A stretch of 64,000 bases of DNA from Hypericum androsaemum (GCA_963995505.1 OZ023185.1:20533691-20597690); one strand, 5' to 3'. Numbered from the stretch's first letter, positions 22,044 through 34,045 are shown. A program made the numbers and translations. Notes: a model not told the origin generated them from the letters alone.

Positions 22044-25000
22044 TCATTTCGTGGGCTTTAATCCCATTCCCCTCGATGATACCTCAACTTGGTCTCTCGT
22101 TAGACCCTTAGTTAATGGATCCGCGATGTTCTCTTTTGACTTTACATAGTCTAAAGATATCACACCCGTTCTCAATAACGTTCTCACAGATTTATGTCTA
22201 CGGCGTATGTGTCTAGACTTTCCATTATACACATTATTTTGTGCTCTTCCAATAGCTGATTGACTATCACAGTGCACGCTAATGGGAGGCACTGGTTATG
22301 ACCACATCGGGATGTCCTCCAAGAAACTTCGGAGCCAATCTGCCTCTTCAGCTGCTAGATCCAACGCTATGAATTCTGATTCCATAGTTGATCTAGCAAT
22401 GCAAGTTTGTTTGCATGATCTCCACGAGACCGCTGCTCCTCCAAATGTAAATATGTATCCACTAGTGGATTTTATATTCTTGGAGTCCGAGATCCAGTTC
22501 GCGTCTGAATACCCTTCCAGAACGGCTGGATGTCTCGTATAGTGTAATCCATAGTTAGCAGTGTACCTTAGGTATCTAAGGACTCTAACTATCGCTTTCC
22601 AATGTTCATCATTGGGATTACTCGTATATCTCGACAATCTGTTTACCGAGTTTGCAATATCTGGTCTAGTACAGTCCATGAGGTACATTAGACTGCCTAT
22701 AACTCTAGAATAATCTAGTTGTCTCACACTCTCTCCGCGATTCTTGCAGAGACTTGACACCACTTCCATAGGAGTTCTTGCAATTACATTGCTATCCTTA
22801 TCGAATTTGTCAAGTATCTTTTCAACATAGTGACCTTGGGAAAGCGCGTAACCTTCTGAACTCTTGGTAATTTTCATTCCAAGTATTACATCAGCTTGTC
22901 CCAAGTCTTTCATGTCAAAATTTTGCGACAACATTCTCTTGGTAATTTTGATATTATCATTATTACCCACGATCAACATGTCATCTACGTAGAGACAAAC
23001 TATCACATAGTCGTTATCATCTCCTTTCACGTAGACACATTTATCACATTGGTTTATCTGAAATTCGTTAGATAGCATTACACTATCAAACTTTTCGTGC
23101 CATTGTTTAGGTGCTTGTTTTAGTCCATACAAGGATTTTACAAGTTTACACACCTTATGTTTTTTACCTGGAATCACAAACCCTTCGGGTTGCTCCATGT
23201 AAATCTCCTCTTCCAAATCTCCATTAAGGAAGGCCGTCTTCACATCCATTTGATGGATCTCTAGGTTAAACAAAGCCGCCAAGGCTATGACTAGCCTAAT
23301 AGACGTTTTCCTGGAGACAGGAGCATATGTGTCAAAATAATCAACACCCTCAGTTTGCTTGTAGCCTTTAACAACAAGTCTCGCCTTGTACTTATCCACT
23401 GTACCATCAGGCTTCATCTTCTTTTTGAAGATCCACTTATGGCCCAGTGGTTTACTACCCGGAGGTAGATCTACTAGTTTCCAAGTGTGATTATGTAAGA
23501 TAGACTCTATCTCACTATTCACCGATTCCTTCCAAAGAGCAGAGTCTGTAGAAGACATTGCTTCTTTGTAGGTTACTGGATCCTTTTCTAACAGATATGT
23601 TAGGAAATCTGATCCGAAGGACTTTTCTTTTCTAGCCCTTTTCCCACGCCTAGGCTCTTCAACTTCATCTTGAGGTTCCTCTCCCCCCACATTGCTTTCA
23701 CTTTGGTCAACTTGACGGTCAACACCAGTTCGAGCTTTGTAAGGAAAAATTTCCTCAAAGAATGAAGCATCCCTAGCTTCTATGATAGTATTTACGTGGA
23801 TATCAGAGTTATCTGACTTGTGTACCAAGAATCGATATGCAGCACTATCTTGTGCATAACCGATAAACACACAATCCACCGTCTTGGGTCCTATCCTTGT
23901 CCTTTTAGGAGGTGGGATCGGAACCTTAGCAAGACATCCCCAAACCCTTAGGAATTTTTAGCTAGGCGCATGACCTTTCCATAATTCGTAAGGTGTTTTA
24001 GCCAACTTTTTATGTGGTACTCTGTTGAGCACATAGTTGGCCGAAAGCACCGCTTCCCCCCACAAATTCCTTGGTAATCCGGAACTAATAAGCATCGCAT
24101 TCATCATTTCCTTAAGCGTCCTATTCTTCCTTTCCGCAATTCCATTTTGCTCGAGAGAATAAGGCGCCGTGGTTTGATGAACGATTCCATTCTCGGCACA
24201 AACTTGTGCAAATGGAGATTCATATTCACCACCTCGGTCACTTCGAAGATTTTTGATCTTCTTGCCAAGTTGGTTCTCAACTTCATTCTTATAGTGAATG
24301 AACATGTCTATTGCTTCGTCTTTACTTCTCATCAAGTAGACATAGCAATACCTCGTACAATCGTCGATAAAAGTTATAAAATAATTTTTACCGCCACGCG
24401 TTTGTACGTATTTTAAATCACACACGTCGGTGTGGATTAAATCCAACGGTTCCGCGCTTCGCTCAATCGAGTGGAAAGATGCTTTGGCGTACTTGGCCTC
24501 AACACAAGTCTCGCACTTATGTTTGTGATCGATGTTAAACTTTGGTAGTAGGTTAAGTGATATTAGCCTTTGTAAAGACTTATAGTTCACATGACCTAGT
24601 CTACCATGCCATAAATATAACGAATCCCGAGAATAAGCAACCTTCACTTTCTCATTGGCCTTATCGGCAACATTCATTACATTATTGCTCGTGCTAGCCT
24701 TATTGGCGGCACCCACATCAATCTTATCACTAGACTTTGCCTTGGGAGCTAAAGTCATTACACTCATCTTAAAAAGATTGTTGGTCAAGTAGCCCTTGCC
24801 AACGAACATCCCTCCCTTGGACATGATGACCTTGTCGGACTCGAACACAAGCCGAAAGCCCCTCTTGTTGAGCACCACTCCAGAGATAAGATTCTTTCGA
24901 ATCTCGGGCACATGCAGCACATCAGTCAAGGTCAGCTCCTTGCCCGAGGTCATCTTCAGCATGACCGTCCCCTTGCCTTCAACCTTCGAGACTGCAGAAT

Positions 25001-26159
25001 TTCCCATGTAGCAGTTCTCATCATCGACTGGTTGATAGGTCTTGAACATCCATTTGTTGGCACCAATGTGGCGGGTAGCCCCTGTGTCCACCCACCATTC
25101 CTTCGAGTTCCCACCCACGAGGTTCACCTCGGACACAACGGCCGTGAGGTGCATCTCATCGAGGTCGGAGCTCAAGCTAACCTCTGCAATGTTAGCATTG
25201 GCGGGCTTCTTCTTCTTGCCCTTGCTTGGTCCTGCCGTCTTCTTACCCTCCGTGGCTAGACGTTTGTAGCAATCTTTGGCACGATGGCCGGTCTTGTTGC
25301 AAACAAAGCAGGCACCAGTAAAGCTCTTGTTCTGAGCATCTCCCTTGGAGTCATTTGAGCGTTTCCGCTTGTTCCCACGGGAGCTCCCCCCGGTCTCGAC
25401 CACATTGGCCTTAGCAACCATGCCACTTGGTTTCTTATCAACCTTTCGGTTGTCTTGCTCGATGCGCAACCTTCGGATAAGGTCCTCGAGAGTCATCTTC
25501 TTCCTCTTGTGCTTGAGGTACATCTTGAAGTCCTTCCAAGATGGTGGTAATTTCTCAATTACCATCGCCACTTGGAGGGCATCATTGATGGCCATTTTCT
25601 CCGTTGCAAGATCATGAAAGATCAATTGCAACTCTTCGCATTGTTCCACAACGCTCTTTCCATCGACCATCCGATAGTCGTGGAAGCGCCCGGCCACAAA
25701 TTTCTTTGCATCGGCGTCGTCAACTTTATATTTGTGCTCCAACGATTCCGAAAGATCCTTAGACGTTTCTTTGGTATAGTAGACGCCGTAAAGCGAATCG
25801 TCGAGAGAACCCAATATATAGTTGCGACATAGGTAATCTTCATGTACCCATGCGCTGTGGACTGCGGTTTGATGCGGATCACTCACATTCTCTTTGGGTT
25901 TCTCTTCCTTGACATACCGGCTAAAGTTCAAGGCGGTCAAGTAGAACAACATTTTTTGTTGCCATCTCTTGAAATTTCCACTCTTGAACTTTTCCGGTTT
26001 CTCAAGATGAGAGTACGGCAGTGGCATTGGGTGTCTATGACCCGGCATCACGGCCTCAGCGCCGCTAGCCCTCACAACAGGAACCTCCTCGTTCAAGTTG
26101 TCGTTATCGGTGTTCGTCGCACCGGAGTTGTTGAGTGGGGGAGAGTTGTTATCAGCCAT
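22044..26159 (-). pseudogene. Copia-2 gag-pol polyprotein with two premature stops
   Basis: One reading frame runs from ATG 26159 to the stop at 22044, 1371 codons, broken only by TAA at 23958-23960 (between integrase and the RT linker) and TAA at 22296-22298 (inside RNase H). Domains in order are: an acidic N-terminus; UBN2-type gag; zinc knuckle CFVCNKTGHRAKDC; protease WWVDTGATRH; integrase with HTDVCDL, FIDDCTRY, RSDRGGEYE and NGIAERKNRT; reverse transcriptase with [22 protein letters not shown] and [11 protein letters not shown]; and RNase H with DANW, STMESEF and CDSQSAIGRAQN. There are no frameshifts. It is defective as read here, though either stop could be a sequencing error or suppressible. 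Confidence 0.93.
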
Positions 26160-26788
26160 CTAAAGAATAGAGAATTTAGTAAGAAACCAGTTTCAACAAT
26201 ACCAATTAAACTAGTAATTAATTGGTTCGAACCCCACAATATTCTGCACTTTGAATGATCAGTAACGTTCGTAACAGGTAAATACTTACCCCGAGCTACA
26301 AGATTATAATCAATTGATGAAATAAATTATAACGATAACTCTATTAATTATCTTACCAGTGAGCAAATATAATTAAAACTCAAAACTGTAACGTGAAAAT
26401 TATTAATTGCATGAACAACCCAGTAGACAATTAATCGTTAACGAAGAGATGATTATAGTACGTAGGCGAATCTTATTTTTTTTTAAATTATGCGTTACCT
26501 ATTTCAGTTTCAAAAGATTGTTACTCCTCGGCATTCAATCACGAAATGGTTAGTTATAAAAAAAAAATAAATTATTATTTAATCATTTCCTTATTTTAAC
26601 TCAGAAGCATACTAACGTTATGACAGTAAAAATAATATGAGCTTAAGAAGAAACCTATAACAGCTCAGCCTTTGAAGAAAGTCGAGAGCAGTATAGAAGT
26701 TCTACTCAGAACTCTTCGACAGCAACGAATTTATATTTAAATAGCAACCATAATCTACTAATATTTATATGTATTAAGAGTTTAAGAT

Positions 26789-28038
26789 TGTTAGCAAGAA
26801 TATTAGTAAATAATGGTTTAACCACGAGTATATAAATGGTAAGCAATATGAAAGTATAGAGTAAGAATATGCTCACGATCACACTTCGAGCTAAGTGTGT
26901 GAGACGTCGTCTTCTAAGTACGAACTTCGGATGCAATCCTGGACGAGGCCACAGTTTAACCGTGTGCCCTTAAACTCTTATTACCCGCCTATGTGCTTCA
27001 GGCCTCCGGGGTAAGAGAGTTCCCAAGGTACAACGCCCAACCTCGTGTACAAGAAGGAAGCACTTCCGTACACCTTTCAAACCTTTCGTAGCCTTAGAAC
27101 TCCGACTCAAAGAAAGTGAGAAATGCTATGCTATGGAGGGAGAAGTAGAGAGCTCAAGGAAGAGTGAGAGCTGGGATGATTTGGAATGAAGGAGGTGGGC
27201 TCCTTTTATAGGCAGCCTTGGACCTCCAACAGCCAAATTTGAATTTAATAGGGCCATTAACCCACCCATTAAATGGGCTGTTACAAGACCCATAAAACCC
27301 CCATATTTACTAGGCTGTTATCCCATTTATTGGCTTGAATTTAAATTCGAAATTTAAATTCAAAGCCATCTGGAAGGTGAAGAAGGTTCCAGAGTGTGGG
27401 CTTGTCCAAACGGAAGTCCAAGAAGCCCAGAGGACTTTTTGGGCCTAGGATCGCTACAACAAGTCCGGCCCAGTTCTAAACAATTCCCACAATCCCGCAA
27501 CCCGCAACCCGCACCCGCACCCGCACCCGAGCCCGAGCCCGAGCCCGGCCCGGCCCGGTCCGGGACGGGGCGGGGCGGGGCGCGCGCGTGTGCGTGCGTG
27601 CCGAGCCGAGCCGAGCCGAGCCGGACGGACGGACAGACGGCGCGAGAAGCCTCTCCCTTCTCCACCAGTTTACCCATGCTAGACTTCTAGTCCTTCATAA
27701 ACTTGTCTCAGCATGGTGCGCTAACCAATGTGGGATTGTGCTTATTTTAATAACAACCATACCACTTTAAAGCCAATTTTTATTCACCCCGAGAATTGGA
27801 TTTTCGCAAGTGTTATACATCGTTACGAAGCTCTATCAACGAGCTTCGTATTGATCTCACAAACACTCAAAATCAATTGGTGTGACCTTCAATTAAATTA
27901 GCTCAAAGTTGCCCACTAATTACTTAGTTATTATATTTAATTAGGATTCTCCCTCTAATTAAATATTTGGGCCAAAGCCCAATACACTCACTTGTATTGG
28001 GCCATCTCTTCCTTGGTTAATAAACCAATTCTCCAACA
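26789..28038 (-). repeat. 5' LTR of Copia-2 (right end)
   Basis: The 1250-bp partner of 20187-21445 has the same TG..CA ends. The putative TATA stretch reads TTTATGAAGG here against TTTATAAAGG in the other LTR, so the copy that would drive transcription may be weakened. Sequence just inside (26160-26788) is an AT-rich untranslated leader. Confidence 0.9.
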
Positions 28039-28040
28039 AT

Positions 28041-30110
28041 AAGGACCGAAGGAATGATGCGTTTTACGACAATCAGCTTGAAACGAAGTAACATGCTTCT
28101 TTGGATAGCACTAATTGCTCATCAGATTCGCCGCCACAAAGAAGTGTTTGTTCACAGTTACATCTTACTATTGTCCACGGCAAATTTCTCAATACTCGAT
28201 TTGATATATTTGGTATTCCTCTCATCAAATGATTTACGTGATCGATGATCGTTAAGTGGATAACTAGTGTGCAATTTTTGCTAGTTCCTTTCGTTGATAT
28301 TCTTCTCGACGGTAAGATATGATCGGTGACGCGCGTCCCCCCTCTTGCAAAGTGACAATATAAAGATCAAAGGGTACACGCTCTCAATCACCATCTACGC
28401 TAAATTCAGATTGATTTCCTTGGACCATCTTCTTCTGAATCATGTAACACGTACCATTATCACTTGGTGGGACCTCTTCAATTAAGGCGATGTCACTGCT
28501 GCCGATGTCGAGGACAATTTGGTCCAAAGATACAAAACGTACATAAATTTATGGATATCCTAAGTTTGATCTTTAGCAGGTTAAATTTTAGTGTAAATAT
28601 TTACCTTCAAAAAAAATTCATGTCACCAATGGATCGGACAATTCCCACCGACTAAGTACGTACAAGCTAGGCCTAATTGCCCCGTCACTAATTCATGCAT
28701 CGTCACTTCAACCAATTACGTTCAACTTCTGAGCTGCCAATCACCCAAGACCATGAGAAAATTACTGATCATTTGTCTCTCTTATTGCACTTAGCAATAG
28801 TTTGATGCCAAAATGATAAATTTTGTTAATCTACGGATACAATCAAAATTTTTTTTGAGAAGAATACAATCAAAATTAGATCACAGTCAATTACGAGTAA
28901 CTTTTCTAGTCTACTCCGCTGAAATAAAGTACACATGACTGATAATATGTACAGATTCAGACCCGGATTTTGTATGCCTTGGTCGAGGACAATGAATCGT
29001 TTTCATTTGACAAGAACAGACAAAATCATTTTCAATGCTCGTTACGCAGTTCTACAAATGTCATTTAGAACGTAATTTAGCTAAAATTTTCTTGGAAGAC
29101 TCGAGGAGCTTAACCTTGAACTGCATGTGCTTGAACAGAATTCGAAGAAAATATCTCTCTAATTTTTCCATTAAACATGCTATATTTACGTATCTACACT
29201 AATTAATGTACGTCCGCCTAACAAACACTATTCGTTTTATGCCTGAAAATGGATCTATTCGTAAGAATTTTCACAAATTAGACAGCTTCAGCTAATTCGA
29301 TTTTTTGGAGGAACCGAACAAGAGTTTAGGAAGAAATTGATCATGTTATTCGCCATTGCATAGGCCAAACTTCAATATGCTATTCTCCATTGCATTGATA
29401 TCTAAATTTCGAGTCCGAACATTAAAACGTCACATCGTTTAAACTATAGTCACAAAACAATGCCATTTATCACTTGAATTAATTTTTATAGTCAAAATCC
29501 AGATGATGAGTCACATCAATTGACTTGGATACACGAGGTGTTAGCTGGTTCGTCCCATTTGTGGAGAATTACATGCATCTATCTAATCAAGATAACATTA
29601 TTCTCTTAAACACTATGCCGCCCGAGAATCTCATTAGAACTTTGTAATTGTTTAGTAAACTATGCTTCAAGTTCAACAATCCCCGATAACTGAAGAATCT
29701 GATTAAGAAATTATTAGGCTGGGTTGATGAGTTCCGTACAATTATTCCTTAATTACATTGAAATCCATTTAGTCTCGTATGTTGACTAAATTCCCATGCA
29801 ACACTTTCCTACTTAAGAATGTAGTGTTTATCTAAATTGGTAAAAGCAATCATTCCATGTTATCATTAGCTAGGCCTAGCATGTCGATCAACAGAGTCGG
29901 TCCAATTGGGAAAACATTATTCCACAAAAAAAAATTGGGAAAACATTCCAAAATTTATTTTAATTGAGGACTACATTTGATAACATAGGCCAAACTTCTT
30001 TTTACTACATCATAGTTTGGTATTTTTTGACTTTAGTACTACGTGGTCAAAAATTGTAAAATAAGATGACCAAGTTTTCTACGGTTGATATTTTTAGAGT
30101 GCAAATATTT
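28041..30110. other. Non-coding part of duplication copy A
   Basis: AT-rich DNA aligns along most of its length with 36298-38315, including shared stretches such as GGTAAGATATGATCGGTGA and GGCTGGGTTGATGAGTTCCG. No open frame is shared by the two copies, so I see no gene. Confidence 0.6.
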
Positions 30111-30127
30111 CGTGGTCATGAATTTGA

Positions 30128-30640
30128 GGTGAGCTTAACCCAAGGTCCATCTCTGTGGAGATGTGAGCTTAGCTAAGGGTCCACATCCATAGAGAGGTGA
30201 GCTTAGCTCATGTGCCACTCTCATGGAGGTCGTGGCAAGGTAAGGTCATGTACCATATGGAGCCCGAGTCGAGCTAAAGGAAATTCCGTGTTACATTGAG
30301 CTTGCATAACGCTAAAGAGGTACCCAATCCATGTTGAACCTGGGTTAAGGTAAAAGGGTACTTGTCAGGTAATGGAGTTTATGGCCAAACACATGGAGCT
30401 TGCCTGAGGTAAGGGTGCTTGCCTGAGGTATGGCCAAACACATGGAGCTTGAGGTATGGCCAAACATATGGAGCTTGCCTGAGGTAAGGGAGTTTATGGC
30501 CAAACACATGTGCCGTACCATGTGGAGCTTGATCGAGGTAGGGTGAGAGAGGTACGGTCCACATGGAGCTTGATCGAGATAAGGTGAAGGAGGATCGTTT
30601 GACATGAAGCTTGTTCAAGGTAAGCGGTCTAGGGGCCGCG
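30128..30640. repeat. Degenerate minisatellite with a GGAGCTTG core
   Basis: About 500 bp is built of imperfect units, roughly 30-60 bp long, containing CATGGAGCTTG, CCTGAGGTAAGGG and TATGGCCAAACACATG in varying order. Earlier units read GTGAGCTTAGCT. The array has no counterpart at the matching place in copy B (near 38320). Open frames on the minus strand here arise from the repeat and are not genes. Confidence 0.75.
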
Positions 30641-30999
30641 CAAAGACCCATGCGATCGAAGACGATAAGATACATATGGTAATCTGGTTCAAGCCCATAG
30701 GAGTGGACGACAAACAAAATCTTGTGCATGTGAAATTATTGGCTACCTCGGGACCTGTTCACTAAGCCCATCAGGCCTAAGTAAAAGCCAATGATCTTGT
30801 TTTATCTAAGGTTTTTAAAAATGACCCAGAGAGCAACTTGCTCTTGCCTCATAGTCTCAATTCGACCGGTCAGATCGATTGAATATCAGTCGGACCTGTA
30901 CTTTTTATATTATAATTTTTTAAATTAATATTTTAATTACCCCTACCCTAGCCCTATACCTCGGCTCTTTCCAAAAAATAATTAGGTACAACTTTTTCT

Positions 31000-31230
31000 C
31001 TCTTTTTTGACCCACCATAACCTTGAAATCCTAAAATAAAAAAAATATCCGACCAATCTTTATTTTTTGGTTCAACCTTACGAATCGAAAAAATCTGGGT
31101 CAAAATTTTATACGAACCTCCCAGTCCGACCGAATTTTTGACGGTTTGTAAGGTTGGCAGATTTTTGGCCAAACTCGATACACTATTCATCCCAAATTAT
31201 TGGTCGGACCGCGTATTTTAAAACCTTGGT
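31000..31230. repeat. Dispersed repeat, second copy near 60850-60990
   Basis: The stretch with GACCGAATTTTTGACGGTTTGTAAGGTTGG, CCCAAATTATTGGTCGGACCGC and AAAACCTTGG resembles 60850-60990, which has AACCGAATTTCGGACAATTTGCAAGG, then TCAGACCACA and AACCTTGATG. The two are diverged copies of the same interspersed sequence. No terminal repeats could be defined. Confidence 0.45.
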
Positions 31231-31399
31231 TTTATCAAATTTCCCGGGCCCCATTGGCAAAAAAAAAAAATTCCTGGGCCCTGCTCCATCTTCTTCGAAT
31301 CGTTTTGGGTTTTGGTAGGAAGGAGATAAAATCTTTGTCATGTACCCGTAGGCCAGTGGGCCATCGGCCACCGACAAGACGAGAATTTTTTACGCAATA

Positions 31400-32277
31400 T
31401 ATTTGATTTTAGCTATTTGTATATTTATGTCATGAATAAATGATTCATTCTCTTTTTTAGATTGCATAATACGTGACCATGACAAACAGACTAATAATTT
31501 TATAACAATATATTGATTATGTAGGAACACAATGGTATAAAAATAAAAGGGGAAAAGATCATATATAATGTATTAGGAAATTCATTTCATATTTTTTAGT
31601 TTATAAATTTTGAGAAATTGAACTAGTTAATCTTTTATTTATTTTTAATCAATAATTCTAGTGGAATGTTAAAATGTCATTCTCTTCAATATAATTTTTT
31701 TGGTAAGTACATAAAATTATTATTTTATTATTTTCTATAAACATTAAGAAGTTTTACCAAATACAACAAATAATTTTTTTGAAGAGAAATACAACAGATA
31801 ATCAACCCACCTTCTTTTCCCTTCATTTTCATCAATTCTTGTGCTAAAATAAATTTGCTCACCTTTGGCTTGTAGCTGCGATGGCTTTCACAAGAACTCA
31901 AATTGCATTCATAGACCATAACCAACTGAGCTTTATGCACGAGTTTGAACTAACAATACTCCATAACCAATTGAACCAACAATCTCCACAAAAACTCGGA
32001 AGTTTGTAAATATAGTACATTATTTATTGTATTTGATATTTTTTTTGCTTAATTATTTATAAAAACAGTAAAATAATAATAGTAGATTGAAGAGACTGAC
32101 AATTTTGATAAAAAAATAAACATACACAGAGTTACTCAAAATTTTGAGAAAAACTAGATCTCTTACAATATACCCAATCTCAACGAAGTTAAAAAAACAA
32201 TATATAAAGTGACATGCATTTACTGTTGAAGAAATTAAATCACTTAAGATTGAGGTTGAATATATAAATAACAAAAT
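31400..32277. other. AT-rich insert with no gene seen
   Basis: This stretch has no counterpart in copy B. A reversed polypurine-like CAATCTCCAC preceded by CCAACA (about 31974-31988) hints at an LTR boundary in minus orientation, but I could not match it to a partner LTR. Confidence 0.35.
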
Positions 32278-32599
32278 TGTTAGAAATTCCATCCACAACA
32301 GAAAAATAGCGCGCAAAAAATATTGACACAAGAGATTACGTAGTTTGGCCTAATGTCTATGTTCACGGAGAAAAATGAAAATTTTTATTGATCAATAACA
32401 AGCCACAAAACTTTACATAACCTAGAATAATATGTCTTTATATAATAGATAAACCATTATACACCAAAAAACTTATCTAAGGTGTCCTAGGAGTCCAAAA
32501 TAAGAGTCCGAACAAAACAGGAAATACTTCGCAGTTGGACCTGGTGCCAAGGGGATTGGTTCCCTCCAACCTATTGACTTGCTTCAATCAGCACTGACA
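32278..32599 (-). mobile_element. Solo Copia-type LTR, minus orientation
   Basis: On the minus strand the 322-bp sequence starts TGTCAG and ends CTAACA. It carries the block CAATAAAA..CTCCGTG..TAGGCATTAGGCCGAACCACG-like..ATCTCTTG that is also in the LTRs of the gag-only element at 34046. No internal region or partner LTR adjoins it. The flanking pentamers (AAAAT, AATTT) do not match, so the exact ends are uncertain. Confidence 0.65.
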
Positions 32600-32654
32600 A
32601 ATTTTCCTTCTTGTTTTTCTCGACATATCCCAGCAAAAATATGTCATTTTGCTT

Positions 32655-32885
32655 AACGGCGGTGGCGTCGCGAATGCTGGCGAGGATTAACGACGACCTG
32701 ACGACGAAGATATAATTCGGGACGACGTTATGGTTCCTATACGCGGGCTCTTGTGCTTCCTTGTGCTGTTCGCGGGAATCATGTCCCTTAGCCTCGTCGA
32801 CCTCGAGATCCTCGAGTGCAGCGGCTCCTCTGACCAAAAGAAGCAAACTGGTACAACTAAACTTGGATTAGTAAGCCTAGACGAT
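32655..32885 (+). pseudogene. Orphan, damaged copy of CNNM/DUF21 gene exon 1
   Basis: The segment matches exon 1 and the first bases of intron 1 of the intact gene at 39492, sharing for example TGGTTCCTATACGCGGG, TGCTTCCTTGTGCTGTTCGCGGG and CTTAGCCTCGTCGACCT. It lacks the 18 bp encoding most of the SGLTLGL membrane motif, has one-base losses, and no longer has the start codon or an open frame. The splice donor GGTA is still present. No later exon follows. It is the broken right end of duplication copy A. Confidence 0.85.
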
Positions 32886-32924
32886 TTTGAATTGTGTGTT
32901 AAAGTTGTGATCTTGCCTAAAGGC

Positions 32925-33800
32925 CCCATGGAGAGGAGAAACTTGTGAATTTCTGCATGGGAAGGGAGGGATGTAATGCTCTGTCTTTTCGACATACGTC
33001 AGTTGATAGAGCAAGTTCGGCATTTTCAGCGCTGGAGGAGTTCCCGGCTTAGCCATATAAAGCTCTTTGAAGTACTTAACCAGCAGGTCTTCCAGGGCAT
33101 CCGGAGAGGTTATCCAAGTCCCGTATTTTTCTTTGAGAGCGTAGATTATGTTATCTTGCGATGGACCACAGTTTTAGCGTGGAAGTAGCGGGTGTTTCGA
33201 TCACCGTTTGTAATGATGTCATTATTGGATTTTTTGGAGCCAGATTAATTCTTCTTAAGAAAGAGTACTTTCAAGTTCCAGTCTCAGTTTCCTCTCAAGG
33301 CGCCAGAAAAAAGGTTTCGGTCTACTTTCCAAAGCTCTATGAAATCCTTCAATTCTATTTGTAAGACATTCTCGAATACTTCTCTATTCCATTTTTGGGC
33401 TTTCTTCGTGAAGGTTTTGCACGCAGCTGGTAGAGACAAGGAGGCGTCCTAGGCTTGCGAGACAAACAGTCGCTGGTATCTAAACAGTCGCTGGCTCTTC
33501 TGGAAATTCTGAGGTGGCGAGGTGTTGATGAGCAGCGGGGAAGAGCAACCTCCATTGAAGATTAGCTAAACCCCGATCAAAACTTTCATGGACACATTTG
33601 CGGACCCATGTGAACTGCGGACCAGTGAATCCGAGGTCCAGCAGCTCGCAACTCTCAATCCATTATTGGAACTTGCGGTGCCTTCTTCCTCTGATCGGGG
33701 CTCCCCCGATTTTTCCATCTTCCGGGGTGAAGATGTTGAAATCCCCTGCACGAAGCCAGGGGTTTGTTCTTTGTCGAAGTTGTCTTTGGTTTTATTAGAT
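32925..33800 (-). mobile_element. L1-type LINE fragment (endonuclease to start of reverse transcriptase)
   Basis: Read on the minus strand with several stops and frameshifts, the order is: the end of an apurinic endonuclease domain (PWLRAGDFN, then LLDLGFTGPQFTWVRK, FDRGLANLQWRLLFP); a linker (KAQKWNREVFENV); the plant-LINE signature GDRNTRYFHAKTVVHRK; DALEDLLVKYFKELY; and a trace of the first RT block (SMGPL). The fragment stops before the catalytic RT motifs. Plus-strand sequence at about 33800-33945 looks like a transcript tail in the opposite orientation. Confidence 0.8.
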
Positions 33801-34045
33801 AGCTCTTATCTTTGTTCGGCTTAGATATGTGTTTATTCAGTACCTCGAAGAGTTGTACGCTTCATACTTTCCGATGTAATTATCTTTATAATTACTTTTT
33901 GGTAGACAATATATTTTACTTATCGAAAAGGAAAAACTAAGAACTGATATGAAACCCGTTGATTTCTGACATGCTTTGATTGACAGTACGAGGTCGAATG
34001 AAACACGGTTACAAATTGTACTGCAAAATTCTCACCCTCCCTATT

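Larger units (their letters stand above)
20187..28038 (-). mobile_element. Young, nearly intact Ty1/Copia retrotransposon (Copia-2)
   Basis: A 7.85-kb element in minus orientation has LTRs at 26789-28038 (5') and 20187-21445 (3') that I see as nearly identical. The polypurine tract (minus strand, about 21446-21456) adjoins the 3' LTR. I could not see a standard primer binding site next to the 5' LTR. The empty target is visible in copy B (36290-36298), which shows that the element split copy A at ATTAAAG/GACCG. The flanking five bases (TAAAG left, ATAAG right) are only an imperfect target duplication. Near-identical LTRs and one continuous polyprotein frame with just two stop codons point to a recent insertion. 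Confidence 0.93.
19203..32885 (+). repeat. Segmental duplication copy A (interrupted)
   Basis: Pieces of this interval recur in the same order and orientation in copy B: 19226-19440 with 33947-34045 plus 36001-36130; 20146-20186 with 36246-36297; 28041-30095 with 36298-38315; about 30765-31345 with 38965-39105; and 32655-32885 with 39492-39740. Copy A is interrupted by Copia-2 (20187-28038), a minisatellite (30128-30640) and a solo LTR (32278-32599). The last matched piece is a truncated exon 1 of the CNNM/DUF21 gene. Confidence 0.75.

Noticed and set aside
30128..30640. Possible CRISPR-like array
   Set aside because: The units are imperfect and reshuffled and the spacers are irregular. This is an expanded plant minisatellite.
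30345..30729. Two minus-strand open frames rich in Pro, Tyr and Gly
   Set aside because: They fall in the minisatellite and encode only its repeats.
31728..32331. Minus-strand small open frames
   Set aside because: They lie in AT-rich unmatched DNA beside a solo LTR, without conserved motifs or homologous frames in copy B.
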